Assembly (NCBI RefSeq): GCF_003660105.1
Contig: NZ_CP032823.1
Coordinates: 1,674,001-1,738,000 of the forward strand
Direction of reading: 5' to 3'
Source: Aliarcobacter cryaerophilus ATCC 43158
Lineage (GTDB): Bacteria > Campylobacterota > Campylobacteria > Campylobacterales > Arcobacteraceae
DNA length: 64,000 nucleotides
Under the pieces are notes generated by a model. The model worked only from the letters and a program-made list of their open reading frames with translations, was not told where the DNA came from and searched no databases. Below, piece by piece: positions 54,512-63,738 of this stretch. A program made the position numbers and the translations under genes. The number at the start of each line of letters is the position of its first letter. Positions within the stretch are counted from its first letter, which is position 1.

Positions 54512-55057
54512 ATTTAAAAATGGAATTAATTTTTCTATACTAAGCCCCATGGCTGTACTTTCCAAACCTTTTACACTTTTTATATAGGGTTTACAAAAGC
54601 CTTCAACCATAATAGCTCCTGCTTTTCCAAAACACTCTTTGCTATTTAGATAATCTTCCATATCTTTTTTATTAAATTCCATAAAATCATAAGTTGTAAT
54701 AGATATATCAATTAACTCTAAATTTTTACTTTTATAAATCATACAAGAAATTACACTTGTTTTGTTTCCACTTTGAAGCTCTAACATTAATTTAGCATCA
54801 TCATAATCTTTTGGTTTTCGAAGAAGTTTTTCTTGACATGTTACAACACTATCAGCAACAAGCAAAGGCATCTCTTCTACTCCAAATTTAGAATAAAGCT
54901 CATCAAATTTACCTTTTGTAGCTAAAAAACAAAACTCTTTTGGGTTTGTAGTATTTATGCTATCTTCATCAAAGTTTCCACCATTTTGCACAAATTCTAT
55001 ATTAAAAGCCTCTAAAATTTTAGCTCTTGTAGAAGAGTTTGAACCTAATCGTATCAA
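54494..55057 (-). CDS. maf: Maf-family nucleotide pyrophosphatase
   Basis: 187 residues. Hydrolyses non-canonical or modified nucleoside triphosphates. LGSNSSTRAKIL at the start, VADSVVTCQEKLLRKPKD with the catalytic aspartate, and AGAIMVEGFCKPYIKSVKG near the end are family hallmarks (the usual G-A-F/Y-G-I-Q is replaced by KAGAIMVEGF). It starts divergently from the permease at 55126. Confidence 0.9.
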   Translation of the reverse strand: MIRLGSNSSTRAKILEAFNIEFVQNGGNFDEDSINTTNPKEFCFLATKGKFDELYSKFGVEEMPLLVADSVVTCQEKLLRKPKDYDDAKLMLELQSGNKTSVISCMIYKSKNLELIDISITTYDFMEFNKKDMEDYLNSKECFGKAGAIMVEGFCKPYIKSVKGLESTAMGLSIEKLIPFLNSNTFK

Positions 55058-55095
55058 AGCAAGTCCTTTTTTATTTGGATTATACTAAGTTTTTA

Positions 55096-55101
55096 TATAA
55101 T
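55096..55101 (+). promoter_or_regulatory. Likely -10 box of the 55126 permease gene
   Basis: TATAAT in TTTTTATATAAT, 24 nt before the ATG, with AAAAGG as ribosome site. Confidence 0.6.
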
Positions 55102-55125
55102 ACGATTTTAATAAAAAGGTTTTAA

Positions 55126-56409
55126 ATGCTTTATTTTTCAAGATTTGGTGGAGTTTTTATATTCTTGAGTTTTATTTTCTCAATTTATTCATATTTTTTT
55201 GATAATAAGTTAAAAATGATTTCAGTTGTTTTTATTTGGCTTGCTTCTTTAATACTATTTTTTACAATAAAGTCAAAAAAACTTATATTAACTCTACTAT
55301 TTTTTACACTTATCTCATTTTTATATAGCTATTTTAATAATTTTTATATAGACATTGAAAAATCATTTAGTGTAAATTTGTATCTCTTAACTCTTTTAAT
55401 TAGTGTTGGCTTTTTAAAGCTAATAACTACCCCTAAAAAAGACAAAGAAGAGTTACCTAGTGGTAAAATATCTTTTATTAAGACTTATTTAGGAGTTCAT
55501 CTATTTGGTTCTATTATAAATCTATCTGCACTACTTTTAGTTGCTGATAAAATGTATAAAAAATCAAATTTATCACCTTTACAAATTATTGTTTTAACTA
55601 GATCTTTTGCAAGTGATGCTTACTGGTCACCTTTTTTTGTTGCTTTTGCAGCAGCTTTAACATATGCTCCAAATCTAAATACCTTTTCAATAATCTCTTT
55701 TGGAACAATTATAGCTTTAATAGCATTTTTTATTACATATCTTGAAGTAATAAAAAGTAAATTTGATTTAGCTAGTTTTTATGGTTATCCTCTATCTTTA
55801 CAAACATTATATCTACCTCTTATATTAGCTTTTTTTGTTCTACTAACTCACTATTTTTATCAAGACTTTAAAATAATATTATTAATATCCTCTTTTGCAT
55901 TTTTACTTACAATATTTATTTTACCAATAAAAAAAGGTTTAAAAAATAGTCTTAAGATTTTAAAATTTCATATTATAGATGAATTACCAAAAATGAAAAG
56001 CGAAATATCTCTTTTTTTAGTTGCAGGACTATTTGGAATAATGGCAGGTAGTGTACTTTTAGGACTTCAGTTCACCCTACCATTTGAAGTTTTTGATTAT
56101 AAAGTTGCATCAATTACTCTTTTAATATTCATTATCTTAGCTTTTGTTGGAATTCATCCAATTATCTCTATATCAATTTTAGGAGATTTTTTTGTCAACG
56201 CAAATCACACACTACTTGCTATGACATTTTTGATGGCTTGGGCAACAACAGTATCAACTTCTCCAATATCTGGATTAAATCTTACAATGAGTGCTAGATA
56301 TAATTGTAATCCCAAAGAGATATTCAAATTAAATATATTTTATGCCTTAAAAATGTATCTAGTTTGTGTGATTTTACTTTTTATTATGTCTAATATTTTG
56401 GGGATTTAA
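55126..56409 (+). CDS. Large membrane permease, family not recognised
   Basis: 427 residues with about 11-12 membrane helices. The segments LTRSFASDAYWSPFFVAFA and FVGIHPIISISILGDFF, plus a late TSPISGLNLTMSARYNC, have polar residues inside helices as in ion-transporter-superfamily carriers (the IT/DASS/ArsB group), but no signature is decisive. It has its own -10 box and no linked enzyme. Substrate unknown; an anion or organic acid is the likeliest guess. Confidence 0.7.
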   Translation: MLYFSRFGGVFIFLSFIFSIYSYFFDNKLKMISVVFIWLASLILFFTIKSKKLILTLLFFTLISFLYSYFNNFYIDIEKSFSVNLYLLTLLISVGFLKLITTPKKDKEELPSGKISFIKTYLGVHLFGSIINLSALLLVADKMYKKSNLSPLQIIVLTRSFASDAYWSPFFVAFAAALTYAPNLNTFSIISFGTIIALIAFFITYLEVIKSKFDLASFYGYPLSLQTLYLPLILAFFVLLTHYFYQDFKIILLISSFAFLLTIFILPIKKGLKNSLKILKFHIIDELPKMKSEISLFLVAGLFGIMAGSVLLGLQFTLPFEVFDYKVASITLLIFIILAFVGIHPIISISILGDFFVNANHTLLAMTFLMAWATTVSTSPISGLNLTMSARYNCNPKEIFKLNIFYALKMYLVCVILLFIMSNILGI

Positions 56410-56419
56410 AGTTACAAAA

Positions 56420-56995
56420 CTATTTTAAAACTCTTGTAGCTTTCCAATATCTATTTCTAAAATAGTCATCATCAATTTTAGAGATTGTAACTCCAATTTT
56501 TGTAGAAGCATGCATAAACTCACCGTTTTCTATATAAATACCTACATGCTTTGTTTTTCCTGTGTGAAAAAATACTAAATCACCCATTTGCAATTCACTC
56601 TTTTTAATCGTTGTTCCAACAAGTGATTGAGATCTACTATCTCTAGGAAGTTTTAAATCAAACTTTTCTAAAATAGCTTTTTGCACAAATCCAGAGCAAT
56701 CTATCCCTTTTTTTGTGTATCCACCCATTCTATATTTTGTACCTTTCCACTCATTATAAAAACTAAATAACTCATTATTTATAGCCATATCTCTTTTTGA
56801 CATATACTTTGAATATGTAATATCATCTATAAAATTATGATTTTTTAAATGCTTTTGGTCTTGATTTAACTTACCATCGTATGAATATTTATTATCTGGA
56901 GTAGAGAGGTTATTTTGACTTGTAGAGGTTGTTGCACAACCAGAGAAAATGAAACTAAATAAAACAATTGTAAGTAAACTAGTCCTTATTCTCAT
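56420..56995 (-). CDS. NlpC/P60-family lipoprotein
   Basis: 191 residues. Lipobox FSGCAT (cysteine 19), an Asn-rich linker, then an NlpC/P60 domain with catalytic cysteine in KKGIDCSGFVQ (about residue 101), histidine in KHVGIYI and second histidine in EFMHAST. Peptidoglycan endopeptidase cutting stem peptides, probably at the outer membrane. Strong sigma70 promoter upstream. Its stop lies 10 nt from the convergent permease gene. Confidence 0.9.
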   Translation of the reverse strand: MRIRTSLLTIVLFSFIFSGCATTSTSQNNLSTPDNKYSYDGKLNQDQKHLKNHNFIDDITYSKYMSKRDMAINNELFSFYNEWKGTKYRMGGYTKKGIDCSGFVQKAILEKFDLKLPRDSRSQSLVGTTIKKSELQMGDLVFFHTGKTKHVGIYIENGEFMHASTKIGVTISKIDDDYFRNRYWKATRVLK

Positions 56996-57029
56996 ACTTT
57001 TCCCTTTTTGTCAAAATAAAATGTTTTTC

Positions 57030-57059
57030 ATTGTACAAAAAAACAAATCTAGTTGTCAA
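57030..57059 (-). promoter_or_regulatory. Sigma70 promoter of the NlpC/P60 gene
   Basis: On the minus strand TTGACA (57059-57054), 18 bp, TACAAT (57035-57030), 35 nt before the ATG. Confidence 0.75.
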
Positions 57060-57077
57060 GCATTATTGCTCATTTTT

Positions 57078-57734
57078 TTAATATTTAAGCTTTTTTAAAG
57101 TTTCTATCCATAATTTATAAGCATCTGCATTTAAATGTAAATCATCTTTTGTAAAATTCTTTAAAAGAGTTTTTTGTGGTGCAAAAATTGGATTTAAATT
57201 TATAAAAACAATTTTATTGATTTTTGCAAACTCTTCTAATTTTTGATTTAGCTTTTCAATTTTTTGATTAAAATTTTGTTTTCTACTCTCTCCTATATAT
57301 AATGTAGCTTGAATAACAACATCTATATTTTTTTCTTGAAAGAATTTTATAATCATTTTATAGTTTTCAAAAACTAGATCTTCACTACTGCCTCTCATAA
57401 TATCATTTACACCAATCATTATAAAGACTCTTTTTATGTTTGGATTTATAGTATAAAGTCTATCTAAAACTCCAAATGTAGTATCTCCACTAATTCCTCT
57501 ATTTTGAACTACCATTCCCCAAAGTTCACTCCATTCACCCTCATCAGTAATAGAATCACCCAACATCATAGTTTCAATATTATTTATATCTTTTAACATC
57601 TCAAACTGACTAACTTTATGTTTATAATAAGGATCATTTTGAATTTTCCACTCTTCAGATTTTACTACTTCATTTGCACTACATACAACAAAAAACATTC
57701 CTATAAAAAATGTAATTAATAATTTATTTTTCAA
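57078..57734 (-). CDS. Periplasmic SGNH/GDSL-type hydrolase
   Basis: 218 residues. Signal peptide to about residue 20 (VVCSAN). Block I MLGDSITDEGEW has the catalytic serine, block II glycine lies in NRGISGDTTFG, block III is IGVNDI and block V DDLHLNADAYKLW has the aspartate and histidine. An esterase or acetyl-xylan/peptidoglycan deacetylase-like activity is possible; substrate unknown. Sits between the NlpC gene and the DASS symporter. Confidence 0.85.
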   Translation of the reverse strand: MKNKLLITFFIGMFFVVCSANEVVKSEEWKIQNDPYYKHKVSQFEMLKDINNIETMMLGDSITDEGEWSELWGMVVQNRGISGDTTFGVLDRLYTINPNIKRVFIMIGVNDIMRGSSEDLVFENYKMIIKFFQEKNIDVVIQATLYIGESRKQNFNQKIEKLNQKLEEFAKINKIVFINLNPIFAPQKTLLKNFTKDDLHLNADAYKLWIETLKKLKY

Positions 57735-57826
57735 TATATCTCCTAATTTTTAATAGAGTATAACAAAAATTCTATTATAAATATTATTTAATTTATTCTT
57801 ATAATCTATATGTAATAAATTTATAT

Positions 57827-57832
57827 TATAAT
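57827..57832 (+). promoter_or_regulatory. Likely -10 box of the DASS gene
   Basis: TATAAT at 57827-57832, 26 nt before the ATG, which has AGGAGG as ribosome site. Confidence 0.55.
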
Positions 57833-57858
57833 TCCTTAATTTTTTATTAGGAGGTTTT

Positions 57859-59265
57859 ATGTCTTCACGAACTATAAAACTGCTAGCTCCAGTGCTAGTA
57901 GTATTGGTTATGTGGTTTATTCCAGCACCAGAGGGCTTATCGCAAAATGCTTGGCATTTTTTAGCAATATTTTTAGCAGTTGTAATTGGTCTTATTCTTG
58001 AACCTGTTCCTGCCGCTCTTGTAGGATTTACTGGTATTTCAGTAGTAGCTATTTTAGGATTAATTGGAAATTCTAAAGAGAGTGTAAACTGGGCATTAAG
58101 TGGTTTTTCAAATAGTGTTATTTGGCTAATTTTTGCTGCATTTATGTTTGCTGCTGGTTACAAAAAAACAGGTCTTGGAAGAAGAGTATCTTTGATTATG
58201 GTTAAATATATGGGAAAAAGTACTCTAGGCTTAGGTTATGCAGTTGCATTTTCTGATTTAGTTTTAGCTCCATTTATGCCATCAAATACTGCAAGAAGTG
58301 GAGGAAGTATCTATCCTGTAGCTATTAATATTCCACAAATTTTCAACTCTCTTCCAGATAATGAGCCAAGAAAAATAGGTTCATACATCTCTTGGGTTGC
58401 AATAGCATCAACATGTGTAACAAGTTCTATGTTTTTAACTGCACTTGCACCAAACTTACTAGCTGTTGATTTAATTGCAAAAGGTACAGGTCATGCTATA
58501 ACTTGGATGGAGTGGGCAAAAATTATGATACCACTAATGGTTCCTTTGTTTCTTTTAACTCCATGGCTAACTTATGTAATATATCCACCTACACAAAAAA
58601 AATCTCCAGAAGCTCCAAAATGGGCTGCTGAAGAGTTAAAAAAACTTGGAAATATTACATTTAAAGAGTACTTGATGGCAGGGCTTGCAACGGTAGCTTT
58701 AGTTTTTTGGATATTTGGAAAAGAACTCGGAGTTGATTCAACAATAACTGCAATTAGCATTGTTTCTATAATGATCTTATCAGGTATTATTACTTGGGAT
58801 GATTTACTTTCTGATAAAGCTGCATTTAATGTATTTATCTGGTTTGCTACATTAGTTGCTTTAGCTGATGGATTAAAAAAAGTTGGTATTTTAGATTTTA
58901 TAGGTAAAAATTCACAAGCAATGCTTTCAGATTTAAGTCTAACATCACTTATAATAGCTTTAATACTATTGTTTTATGTTTTACATTACTTTTTTGCTAG
59001 TACAACAGCTCATGTTACTGCATTAGTTCCATTGTTTATGGTTATTGCTTCTACATTTATACCTGCTGAACAATTATTAACATTTACTATTCTTTTAGCT
59101 GGTAGTTTAGGTGTTATGGGAATTATTACTCCTTACGGTTGTGGTCCTTCTCCTATTTGGTATGGAGCTGGATATATATCACAAGGAAAATGGTGGGCAC
59201 TAGGAGCAATTTTTGGTACTATTTATCTTATTCCTATAATTATTGGTGTATTTATATTTATATAA
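57859..59265 (+). CDS. DASS (SLC13)-family anion:sodium symporter
   Basis: 468 residues, about 12 helices. AFSDLVLAPFMPSNTARSGG carries the SNT motif of the first sodium/substrate site and GSLGVMGIITPYGCGPSPI the second half-site, both typical of YbhI/CitT-type dicarboxylate or citrate carriers. Transport of C4-dicarboxylates or citrate is inferred from family. Convergent with the TauE-type gene. Confidence 0.9.
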   Translation: MSSRTIKLLAPVLVVLVMWFIPAPEGLSQNAWHFLAIFLAVVIGLILEPVPAALVGFTGISVVAILGLIGNSKESVNWALSGFSNSVIWLIFAAFMFAAGYKKTGLGRRVSLIMVKYMGKSTLGLGYAVAFSDLVLAPFMPSNTARSGGSIYPVAINIPQIFNSLPDNEPRKIGSYISWVAIASTCVTSSMFLTALAPNLLAVDLIAKGTGHAITWMEWAKIMIPLMVPLFLLTPWLTYVIYPPTQKKSPEAPKWAAEELKKLGNITFKEYLMAGLATVALVFWIFGKELGVDSTITAISIVSIMILSGIITWDDLLSDKAAFNVFIWFATLVALADGLKKVGILDFIGKNSQAMLSDLSLTSLIIALILLFYVLHYFFASTTAHVTALVPLFMVIASTFIPAEQLLTFTILLAGSLGVMGIITPYGCGPSPIWYGAGYISQGKWWALGAIFGTIYLIPIIIGVFIFI

Positions 59266-59276
59266 GATATTATGAG

Positions 59277-59296
59277 GGTGGGATAAATATCCCATC
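59277..59296. terminator. Hairpin between convergent DASS and TauE genes
   Basis: GGTGGGAT pairs with ATCCCATC (8 bp, one G-T) around AAAT. Flanks are A/T-rich; acts perhaps in both directions. Confidence 0.5.
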
Positions 59297-59302
59297 TTCA
59301 AT

Positions 59303-60049
59303 TTAAAAAATTGTTTGTAAAATCAAAGCTATTGCCATTAAAAATAAAAAAACTTTAATAAACTTGAAATAATTATCTGAATCTATTTTTTTTCTTAAAT
59401 TAAAACCTATTATCAAACAAATTCCAACGATTAAAATATTATATAAAGATATTTCTAATATCTCTTGAGTAAATGAACCATGGTATAGAAAAATGACTAT
59501 TTGAATAATTTTTCCAAACATAAAACAAAGATTTGTAGATTGAATTATCTCTTTTTTAGTCTGTCTTGATTCTAAAGAATAGATAATTAAAACTAATGCC
59601 ATAACATTTGTTAAGCCACCAATAATACCTGCACTTAAACCAAATACAATAGTTGCTAAATTTTGTTTACTCCTTACCCAAGGCATTTCAAAAGATATTT
59701 TTTGACTAAAAAGATAAAAAATAATTGAGATTGCTAAAAGAAATTTAAATATTTCAGAATTACTATAAATCAAGATTTGTGTTCCTATGGCACTTCCAAT
59801 CATAGCCATAAGAGCTAAAGGATAAAACCTTTTTATGGTTTGTAAAAAATTTCCTTCAATAATTAATACGCTTAAATTTAATACTAAAGTTGGAATAGCA
59901 ACATAGATAACAGCTGTTTTAATATCTGTAACCATTGCAAGAAGAGGAGTTGCTATCATAGGAAAGCCAAAACCAATAGTAGCTTGAACTAATGCCGATA
60001 AAAAAATAATAATAGAAGCAAAAATTAAAAATTCTGTGGTAAATTCCAT
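59303..60049 (-). CDS. TauE/SafE-family membrane permease
   Basis: 248 residues, about eight helices. The start FASIIIFLSALVQATIGFGFPMIATPLLAMVTD (in part) and the mid-protein GLSAGIIGGLTNVMALVL repeat are the TauE/SafE hallmark. Members export sulphite, sulphonates or related anions. Substrate not determinable. Begins 40 nt downstream of dsbD, on the same strand. Confidence 0.88.
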   Translation of the reverse strand: MEFTTEFLIFASIIIFLSALVQATIGFGFPMIATPLLAMVTDIKTAVIYVAIPTLVLNLSVLIIEGNFLQTIKRFYPLALMAMIGSAIGTQILIYSNSEIFKFLLAISIIFYLFSQKISFEMPWVRSKQNLATIVFGLSAGIIGGLTNVMALVLIIYSLESRQTKKEIIQSTNLCFMFGKIIQIVIFLYHGSFTQEILEISLYNILIVGICLIIGFNLRKKIDSDNYFKFIKVFLFLMAIALILQTIF

Positions 60050-60089
60050 AATAAATCCTAAAAAAAGATTTATTATATATTAAAGGTAT

Positions 60090-61874
60090 TTAATTCTTGA
60101 AGTTTTTATCTAAGATTTCTAAAAACTCTTTTGGATTTTTATATCCAACTATCTTTGCACTTTTTACCTCTTGTTTGTTCTCATCCCAAAAAATTAATGC
60201 AGGAGGACCTACAACTCCAAATCTTTTTTGTATTGCTTTATCATCATCACTATTTTGTGTAACATCAACTTTTAAAAGTGTAAAATTCTGAAGTTTTTTA
60301 ATAACATCATCATCTTTAAAAGTAATTTCATCTAACTCTTTACAAGATACACACCAAGTTGCCCAAAAATCAAGTATTATAGGTTTTGAAGATTTTAAAA
60401 TAGCATCTTCAAGTTGTGCAATATTTTGAATTTTTATAAATTTTAGTTCATCTTGCTTTACAATAGAAACTCCACTTGTAAACTTTTCAAATGGTTTTAG
60501 AGGATTTGTAGCTCCACTTACAGCACCAATAATCATAATAACACCAAAAATAAATATTATAGTTGATATAAGTTGTGAAATAATATGTGTATAAACTCTT
60601 AAGTAAATACCACTTCCTAAAAGCAAGAAAGACCATAAATACATAGATATTGTTGGATTTATAACTCTATCAAGTAACCAAATAGCAACACCTAACATAA
60701 TTAATCCAAATATTTTTGTAACACTTTCCATCCAGCCACCTGGTTTTGGCATAAATTTACCAGCTCCTACTCCAATTAGTAAAAGAGGAACTCCCATACC
60801 TAAACTCATTACAAAAAGTGCCATTCCACCAAGAAGAGCATCTCCAGTTTGTCCTATATAAACCAAAGCACCAGCAAGAGGAGGCGCAACACAAGGTCCT
60901 ACTATTAATGCTGATAAGAATCCCATAATTGCAATACCAATAACTCCTTGATTCTCTTTACCCTCAGTTGTTTTATTTATCTTTGTTTGAATTGAACTTG
61001 GAAGTCGTATTTCAAAATACCCAAACATTGAAAAAGCAAGGGATATAAAAATAAAAGAAAAAGCTACTAAAACATAAGGATTTTGTAAAGATGCTTGTAA
61101 ATTTGCTCCAAAAATTCCAGCAATAACTCCAGCAATTGTATAAGCAAGACTCATCGCAAGTACATAAATAAGTGATAAGAAAAAGCCTTTTTTAGCACTC
61201 ATACTCTCATTTTGTGAAGCTTTTACAATAATAGAAGATAAAATTGGAATCATAGGAAAAACACAAGGTGTAAATGCCAATAAAAGACCAAATCCAAAAA
61301 ACGTTGCAAGAACAATTAAAGTGCTAGAATCTTTTAAAGATGCTGCTATATTATCTGTTTCGCTTAAATTTTCATTTTCCTGTTTTGAAGAAGAAGCTAA
61401 CTCATTTTTTTGTTTTATATCTTCTTTAACTGGATCAATAATTTCTTCTTTTACATCTGCTTCAAAAAATATAACTTGTTTTTCACTCATTGGAGCATAA
61501 CAAAGCCCTGCTTTTGAGCAACCTTGAAACTTAAACTCGATTTCATACTTATTGGAATCTATCTTTGATTTTAATAAGCTATATGGAATTTCAATATTTA
61601 AATCATCAAAATGAACAATAAAACCATCGTAACTAACTGGTTTTGATAGTTTTAAATCCTTTAAAAGTTCTATTTTTTGAGGTTTTGTAATATTTACTTG
61701 AAGCTTGTCATCATATAAATATATGTCTTTGCCTAGTTCTATTTTTATATTTATGCTATTTTCATTTTTGATAAAAACTACTTTAAATGCCTCTTCAGGT
61801 TCTAAAACTTTATTTCCAATTTCTAAAGAAAATGAATAGATACAAAGCATTAAAAAAATAACTATCTTTTTCAT
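60090..61874 (-). CDS. dsbD: Thiol:disulphide interchange protein DsbD
   Basis: 594 residues. Signal peptide, then an N-terminal alpha domain with a Cys pair (GCSKAGLCYAP), an eight-helix membrane domain with the central cysteines in LAFTPCVFPMIP and VGPCVAPPLAGA, and a C-terminal thioredoxin domain with FWATWCVSCKELDE. Carries electrons from cytoplasmic thioredoxin to periplasmic thiols, for example for cytochrome c maturation. Nine nt after the thioredoxin-like gene. Confidence 0.95.
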   Translation of the reverse strand: MKKIVIFLMLCIYSFSLEIGNKVLEPEEAFKVVFIKNENSINIKIELGKDIYLYDDKLQVNITKPQKIELLKDLKLSKPVSYDGFIVHFDDLNIEIPYSLLKSKIDSNKYEIEFKFQGCSKAGLCYAPMSEKQVIFFEADVKEEIIDPVKEDIKQKNELASSSKQENENLSETDNIAASLKDSSTLIVLATFFGFGLLLAFTPCVFPMIPILSSIIVKASQNESMSAKKGFFLSLIYVLAMSLAYTIAGVIAGIFGANLQASLQNPYVLVAFSFIFISLAFSMFGYFEIRLPSSIQTKINKTTEGKENQGVIGIAIMGFLSALIVGPCVAPPLAGALVYIGQTGDALLGGMALFVMSLGMGVPLLLIGVGAGKFMPKPGGWMESVTKIFGLIMLGVAIWLLDRVINPTISMYLWSFLLLGSGIYLRVYTHIISQLISTIIFIFGVIMIIGAVSGATNPLKPFEKFTSGVSIVKQDELKFIKIQNIAQLEDAILKSSKPIILDFWATWCVSCKELDEITFKDDDVIKKLQNFTLLKVDVTQNSDDDKAIQKRFGVVGPPALIFWDENKQEVKSAKIVGYKNPKEFLEILDKNFKN

Positions 61875-61882
61875 ATAAAATC

Positions 61883-62242
61883 CTATTTAAAATCTTTTTT
61901 TGAACTATCTAAAAGCTCTTGCGATGTTTTTATTCCTACATACTCTTTTATTGGTTTTCCATCTTTAAAATATATTAGAGTTGGTAACTTTTTTACACCA
62001 TATTTTTTTGCCAAAACTAACTCATCATCAATATTTACTTTAAAAATTTCAACATTATCTGGTTTGATAATCTCAAAATCTTCTAAATTATTTGCCAAAA
62101 TCTTACAAGGTGGACACCAAGAAGCATAAAAATCAATAATTGCATTTTTACCTTTTATTTTTTCATCAAAATTATCAATATTTAACTCTTCATAAGAAAA
62201 TAAAAAATTAGTAAATATTAAAAAAACTATAACTTTTCGCAT
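61883..62242 (-). CDS. Secreted thioredoxin-like protein
   Basis: 119 residues. N-terminal signal (MRKVIVFLIFTNFLFS), then a short thioredoxin fold with FYASWCPPCK (C43, C46) and cis-proline in KLPTLIYF. Probably periplasmic and reduced by DsbD, whose gene follows 8 nt later. The CPPC motif gives a redox potential unlike TrxA. Separate from trxA at 16703. Confidence 0.9.
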   Translation of the reverse strand: MRKVIVFLIFTNFLFSYEELNIDNFDEKIKGKNAIIDFYASWCPPCKILANNLEDFEIIKPDNVEIFKVNIDDELVLAKKYGVKKLPTLIYFKDGKPIKEYVGIKTSQELLDSSKKDFK

Positions 62243-62295
62243 ATCTATCCTTTAAAAAATTAGATTATATATTACATTAGTAAATGAATAGTTTA

Positions 62296-62329
62296 AAATA
62301 AATATTATATTTACTTATAATATTTATTT
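62296..62329. other. 14-bp A/T inverted repeat between rimK and the thioredoxin-like gene
   Basis: AAATAAATATTATA and TATAATATTTATTT with a 6-nt loop. It begins directly past the rimK stop. No G-C pair and no T run on the minus strand, so a weak terminator or a protein site. Confidence 0.4.
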
Positions 62330-62330
62330 A

Positions 62331-63263
62331 TTATGCCCCTATACTATCCTTTTTAATCTTTCTTTTTGTTGGATTTGTTGGACAGTTTGGTTTTATATTT
62401 TGTTCTATATAGTCCATTATTTTTAGTGCCACATTTATTCCAGTTGATTTTTCAATTCCTTCTAATCCAGGGCTAGAGTTTACTTCCATAACCAAAGGTC
62501 CTCTTTTTGAAGTTATCATATCAACTCCACAAACTCCAAGTCCCATGGATTTAGCAGCTGCAAGAGCTATACTTTTCTCTTTTCTATTTAATTTATAAAC
62601 ACTAGCGCTTCCACCTTGGTGAAGGTTTGACCTAAAATCTCCTTCTGCTCCTTGTCGCTTCATAGCAGCAACTACTTCGCCATTTACCACAAAAACTCTT
62701 ATATCGCTTCCACTAGCTTCTTCAATATATTCTTGAACAAGTAAATTTACATCCATTCCATAAAAGGCATCTAAAACTGATTTTGCAGCTTTTTTACTAT
62801 CAACCAAAACAACTCCAACACCTTGAGTTCCCTCTAAAATTTTTAAAACTAAAGGTGTTCCACCACTTAGTGCTATTACATCTTTTGCATTTGATTTATT
62901 TGAAGCAAAAACTGTTCTTGGTAAATCTACACCATGTTTTGATAAAACTTGAAGACTTCTTAACTTATCTCTACTTCTTGTAAGTGCCAAATTTCCAGTT
63001 GTTGAAAAAACATCTTGCATCTCAAAGTGTCTTACTATTGCTGCACCAAAAAAAGTTTTGCTTGCACCAATTCTTGGAATTATTGCATCGGGAACTTTCA
63101 AAATTTGACCCTCATAATTTACAACAAGCTCATTTTTCATAATCTCTATTGTACATTTTAAATAATCAATAACTCTTACTTCCCAACTTTTATTTAAAGC
63201 CTCTTCAAACAATCTTTTTGTTGAATATAAATTTTCATTTCTTGATAGTATATAAACTAACAT
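62331..63263 (-). CDS. rimK: RimK-family ATP-grasp ligase
   Basis: 310 residues. ATP-grasp enzyme that in E. coli adds glutamate to the C-terminus of ribosomal protein S6. Nucleotide-binding region VLKILEGTQGVGVVLV, and the terminal EVNSSPGLEGIEKSTG (metal-binding glutamate and asparagine) match RimK closely. Length is normal. Eight nt after the rimB-like gene, which supports the ribosome-modification role. The tail after residue 290 is basic and unusual (CPTNPTKRKIKKDSIGA). Confidence 0.92.
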   Translation of the reverse strand: MLVYILSRNENLYSTKRLFEEALNKSWEVRVIDYLKCTIEIMKNELVVNYEGQILKVPDAIIPRIGASKTFFGAAIVRHFEMQDVFSTTGNLALTRSRDKLRSLQVLSKHGVDLPRTVFASNKSNAKDVIALSGGTPLVLKILEGTQGVGVVLVDSKKAAKSVLDAFYGMDVNLLVQEYIEEASGSDIRVFVVNGEVVAAMKRQGAEGDFRSNLHQGGSASVYKLNRKEKSIALAAAKSMGLGVCGVDMITSKRGPLVMEVNSSPGLEGIEKSTGINVALKIMDYIEQNIKPNCPTNPTKRKIKKDSIGA

Positions 63264-63271
63264 TTTATTTC

Positions 63272-63688
63272 CTACTTTACTAAATTCTTTTTTGAAACAT
63301 CAACCAAAAACCTATCTTTTAAAAACTTTCTTCCTATTAACATAGGATATTTCATATCAGCACGATTTGTCAGTGAAACTACAGTTTGATAAACTTTTCC
63401 TGCAAATTTTACTCGAACTTTTATAGAAGCTCTTAACTGAACAAGACCATTTGAGCTTTTTACACTCTTTGTTTTATAAAGTGGTATTTTTAATTTTTTT
63501 CCGTGGTATGAAGGATGAATTTTATCTAACAATTTAAAATGTACAAAGTTATCTTCGTCTACAAATATATCATCACAATGAAGAGAATTTGAGTAAGCTC
63601 CTGTATCAATTTTTGCGTCTAAATCAAAAAGTTCTAAATCCAAAATCGATATAGTTTCTACTCTTCCAATAATTTTTAGTTGCAACAT
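63272..63688 (-). CDS. RimB-like retropepsin-type protease (DUF785/PF05618 type)
   Basis: 138 residues. KIDTGAYSNSLHC contains a retropepsin-like DTGA active-site motif, and PMLIGRKFLKDRF is the family end. Such proteins pair with RimK; in E. coli RimB is reported to remove the poly-glutamate tail that RimK adds. The older label was ATP-dependent zinc protease. The length is typical and the gene is upstream of rimK, 8 nt apart. Confidence 0.85.
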   Translation of the reverse strand: MLQLKIIGRVETISILDLELFDLDAKIDTGAYSNSLHCDDIFVDEDNFVHFKLLDKIHPSYHGKKLKIPLYKTKSVKSSNGLVQLRASIKVRVKFAGKVYQTVVSLTNRADMKYPMLIGRKFLKDRFLVDVSKKNLVK

Positions 63689-63738
63689 AAATCCCCCTAA
63701 ATATAGAAGGAATTATATCACAATATATTTTTTTAGCT

